Shown in pieces: positions 6,534-8,485 of a DNA stretch of 8,485 nt. Made by a program: the position numbers and the translations under genes. Each line of letters opens with the position of its first letter. Position 1 is the first letter of the stretch. The notes under the pieces were generated by a model, which saw only the letters and a list, made by a program, of their open reading frames with translations, had not been told where the DNA came from and did not search any database. This stretch comes from Chloroflexota bacterium (GTDB taxonomy: Bacteria; Chloroflexota; Anaerolineae; J102). Location of the stretch: positions 1-8,485 of the forward strand of contig JAADFV010000053.1 of the NCBI GenBank assembly GCA_013152695.1, read 5' to 3'.

Positions 6534-7334
6534 ATGGATTCCCTTAAAGTGATGTTCTTAGACCCTGTTGGCAGCGCTGATTATGATGATTTTATGGCGG
6601 ACTGGATCAAAGAGTACAAATATCCTGCTACCGAAGCCCATGTCACTTCGTTAGACAGCGCCATTGGCCCCATCACCAACCTGGAGTATCGCACCTATGA
6701 AGCCATCGTCACGGCCGAGATCGTGCGGGCTACCCATCAGGCTGCACAAGAAGGCTTCGATGCCATGGTCATCGGCTGTTTTTATGACACGGCTCTGCAT
6801 GACGCCCGCGAGATATCCGGCGACATGATCGTGGTGGCGCCCTGTCATTCCTCCATCGAAACGGCCTTGACCCTGGCAAACAGCTTCTCGATCCTCGTGG
6901 GCCAATACAAATGGGTGAATCAGATGCGCAACACCGTGCGGCACTATGGCTACGGAGACAAGCTCATGTCCTTCCGCCAGCTCGATATGAATGTCCTGGA
7001 ATTTCAGCAGGACCATGAGCATACCCGCAGTCGTTTGATTGCTGCCGGTAGACAGGCTGTGGAAGAAGATTACGCTGAATCCTTGATCTTAGGGTGCACC
7101 CTCGAAACCGGCTTCTACAAAGAGCTGGAGGCAGAACTGGGCGTGCCGGTTATCGATCCCTCGATTGCTGCCTTCAAAGCAGCCGAACACGCCGCCCTCT
7201 TGCAGAAACAATGCGGCTGGAAACCCAGTCGCAAATGGGGCAGCGAAGCGCCCCCAGGCGACGAGCTGGCCGAATTCGGTATTTTCAATAAGCCTTACAA
7301 CTTCGGCAACAGAATTGTTGTCCCCCGCGCCTGA
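6534..7334 (+). CDS. Asp/Glu/hydantoin racemase family protein
   Basis: The product (266 residues) belongs to the cofactor-independent racemase superfamily, in which two cysteines act as acid/base pair on either face of the substrate carbon. Both are visible: Cys82 in VIGCFYDTALHDARE (79-93) and Cys188 in LILGCTLETGF (184-194). The first context resembles hydantoin racemases more than glutamate racemase. Position and spacing match the family. A C-terminal extension after about 225, rich in Trp, Lys and Pro (for example GWKPSRKWG at 228-236), makes it slightly longer than a usual hydantoin racemase (about 235-245). The ATG is preceded by GGAG (6523-6526) at seven bases. Cytoplasmic; no signal peptide. 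The gene follows the transporter by 44 bp with no terminator, so it is probably in the same operon. Its role may be to convert one enantiomer of an imported hydantoin or amino-acid derivative for the HyuA step. Maleate isomerase or arylmalonate decarboxylase relatives share the fold and cannot be fully excluded. Confidence 0.85.
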   Translation: MDSLKVMFLDPVGSADYDDFMADWIKEYKYPATEAHVTSLDSAIGPITNLEYRTYEAIVTAEIVRATHQAAQEGFDAMVIGCFYDTALHDAREISGDMIVVAPCHSSIETALTLANSFSILVGQYKWVNQMRNTVRHYGYGDKLMSFRQLDMNVLEFQQDHEHTRSRLIAAGRQAVEEDYAESLILGCTLETGFYKELEAELGVPVIDPSIAAFKAAEHAALLQKQCGWKPSRKWGSEAPPGDELAEFGIFNKPYNFGNRIVVPRA

Positions 7335-7370
7335 GCTGTACAACGAGCGGTTTTCAGACGATCAAAGCCC

Positions 7371-7391
7371 AAGGTGACGACGGGTCACTTT
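7371..7391. other. Small hairpin between racemase and hyuA
   Basis: AAGGTGAC (7371-7378) can pair with GTCACTTT (7384-7391), seven standard pairs plus one G-U, around the loop GACGG. The T run is part of the stem, so termination should be weak. It lies in the 102-bp gap between racemase and hyuA and could modulate hyuA expression or be an operator. I see no convincing promoter in this gap. Confidence 0.3.
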
Positions 7392-7423
7392 AACCTCAAA
7401 TTATCATTCATTGTAACCAACTC

Positions 7424-7430
7424 AGGAGGA
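7424..7430 (+). promoter_or_regulatory. Strong ribosome binding site fixing the GTG start of hyuA
   Basis: AGGAGGA lies six bases before GTG at 7437. The next codons immediately encode the conserved family N-terminus, so this GTG is the start. In-frame ATG codons occur only much later, beyond essential motifs. Confidence 0.8.
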
Positions 7431-7436
7431 AATATC

Positions 7437-8485
7437 GTGACAAGAGTAGCTACCGATATTGGTGGGACCTTCACGGACCTTGTCTGTGTGAACGCAGACG
7501 GAACAGTGAGCACGGCCAAAAGTCACACGACGCCTGACCAATTTGAGCAGGGGGTCATGGATGTGATCACGGCCGCTCAACTCACCCCCAGCCAGTTCAT
7601 TTCCTTTGTGCATGGCACCACCATCGTCATCAACGCCATCACCGAGCGCAAGGGGGCCAAGACGGCCCTCATCACCAGCCAGGGCTTTCGCGATGTCCTG
7701 GAGATCGGGCGAGGTAACCGCCCGGACTATTTCAATCTCGAATACCAGAAGCCTCAGCCTTTCGTGCCGCGCTATTTACGGCGTGAAGTGCCCGGTCGCA
7801 TCAGCTACAAAGGGATCGAAAGCAAGCCTCTGGATTTATCCGCTCTGTCCGACATCCTTGCCGATTTCCGCACCGAGGGTGTGGAAGCCATCGCCGTGTG
7901 CCTGCTTAACTCCTATGCCAACTCTGCGCATGAGGAAGCTGCCGTCCAGCAGATCAAGGCCCTCTGGCCCGGGGTCTCAGTGGTCGGGTCTTATCAGATC
8001 ACGCGGGAATGGCGCGAGTATGAGCGGACGAGCACTGCGGTTTTGTCGGCCTATGTCCAGCCTATTTCCCACCGCTATCTCGATGATCTCACCGGTCGCC
8101 TGAGCAAGAGCGGGATGACTTGCACACCCTACATCATGCAATCCAACTGTGGCATCGATACGATTAGAAATGCGCGTGAGATCCCCATTACCATGATCGA
8201 ATCGGGGCCGGCCAGCGGCGTTTGGGGGGCGGCGATTCTGGGCCACTTGATCGGTGAATCCGAGGTGATTGCCCTGGATATCGGGGGGACGACGGCCAAG
8301 TGTGGGCTCATTACCGACGGACAGGTCAAACTGAACACCAACTACATGGTCGAGCAAACAGAAGTCTTCGCCGGCTATCCGGCCATGGTACCGGTGGTCG
8401 ATCTGGTAGAAATCGGGCAGGGGGGCGGCTCCATTGCCTGGCTCGATGAATTCGAACGGCTGCATGTGGGCCCACAAAGCGCCGG
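7437..8485 (+). CDS. hyuA: Hydantoinase/oxoprolinase family protein, HyuA type (5' part, runs off the right edge)
   Basis: The frame is open from the GTG to the window end: 349 codons plus two bases, roughly half of a normal HyuA protein (about 650-700 residues). The N-terminal Hydant_A_N domain is clear: the phosphate-binding DIGGTFTD (7-14), then VHGTTIVINAITERKGA (58-74) and GFRDVLEIGRGNRP (83-96). The central hydantoinase A domain follows with MQSNCG (234-239), ESGPASGVWGA (255-265), a second nucleotide-binding loop DIGGTTAKCG (281-290) and GQGGGSIAWLD (327-337). The family uses ATP, usually with a HyuB partner, to open hydantoins or 5-oxoproline, or to carboxylate acetone or acetophenone. 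Which reaction applies is unknown; the racemase neighbour favours a hydantoin-like or lactam substrate. The symbol is a family label. No frameshift is seen. A hyuB gene is expected just downstream. Confidence 0.92.
   Translation, partial: MTRVATDIGGTFTDLVCVNADGTVSTAKSHTTPDQFEQGVMDVITAAQLTPSQFISFVHGTTIVINAITERKGAKTALITSQGFRDVLEIGRGNRPDYFNLEYQKPQPFVPRYLRREVPGRISYKGIESKPLDLSALSDILADFRTEGVEAIAVCLLNSYANSAHEEAAVQQIKALWPGVSVVGSYQITREWREYERTSTAVLSAYVQPISHRYLDDLTGRLSKSGMTCTPYIMQSNCGIDTIRNAREIPITMIESGPASGVWGAAILGHLIGESEVIALDIGGTTAKCGLITDGQVKLNTNYMVEQTEVFAGYPAMVPVVDLVEIGQGGGSIAWLDEFERLHVGPQSA

Noticed and set aside
7606..8103. 165-codon plus-strand open frame
   Set aside because: It is the +1-shifted shadow of the hyuA frame, with a Ser/Arg/Pro-rich composition typical of out-of-frame translation of GC-rich coding DNA.

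Overview
The window reads as one plus-strand gene cluster from a bacterium that is most likely a member of the Chloroflexota (Anaerolineae/Caldilineae type). This lineage guess rests on the substrate-binding lipoprotein, whose lipobox cysteine is followed by a long Ala/Pro/Thr/Glu linker of the kind common in that phylum, and on moderately GC-rich codon use. There is no rRNA or marker gene, so the assignment is an inference.

Layout: positions 1-635 contain no gene I can defend. They hold GC-rich hairpins near the left edge (127-184), a degenerate tandem repeat (289-340), an AT-rich stretch with a perfect 14-bp inverted repeat and helically spaced CACGAA repeats (436-493), and a candidate promoter (516-542). 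From 636 to 6489 lies a complete five-gene ABC importer of the dipeptide/oligopeptide (Dpp/Opp) type: binding lipoprotein, two permeases, two ATPases. A 12-bp perfect inverted repeat sits between the binding-protein gene and the first permease. The second permease and the first ATPase are one base apart, and the two ATPase genes overlap by ATGA. After a 44-bp gap comes a two-cysteine Asp/Glu/hydantoin racemase-family gene (6534-7334). After a further 102 bp comes the 5' half of a HyuA-type hydantoinase/oxoprolinase gene (GTG start at 7437), which runs off the right edge.

Working model (inference): the importer brings in a peptide-like or cyclic amide compound. The racemase interconverts its stereoisomers. 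The HyuA protein, with a HyuB partner expected just downstream, performs an ATP-dependent ring opening or a related carboxylation or hydrolysis. The substrate cannot be read from the sequence; hydantoins, 5-oxoproline-like lactams and N-substituted amino acids are candidates.

The gene content is a known type of catabolic cassette rather than a clearly new system. The least explained signals are the non-coding ones: the operator-like inverted repeat upstream, the intercistronic stem-loop, and the structured left edge.
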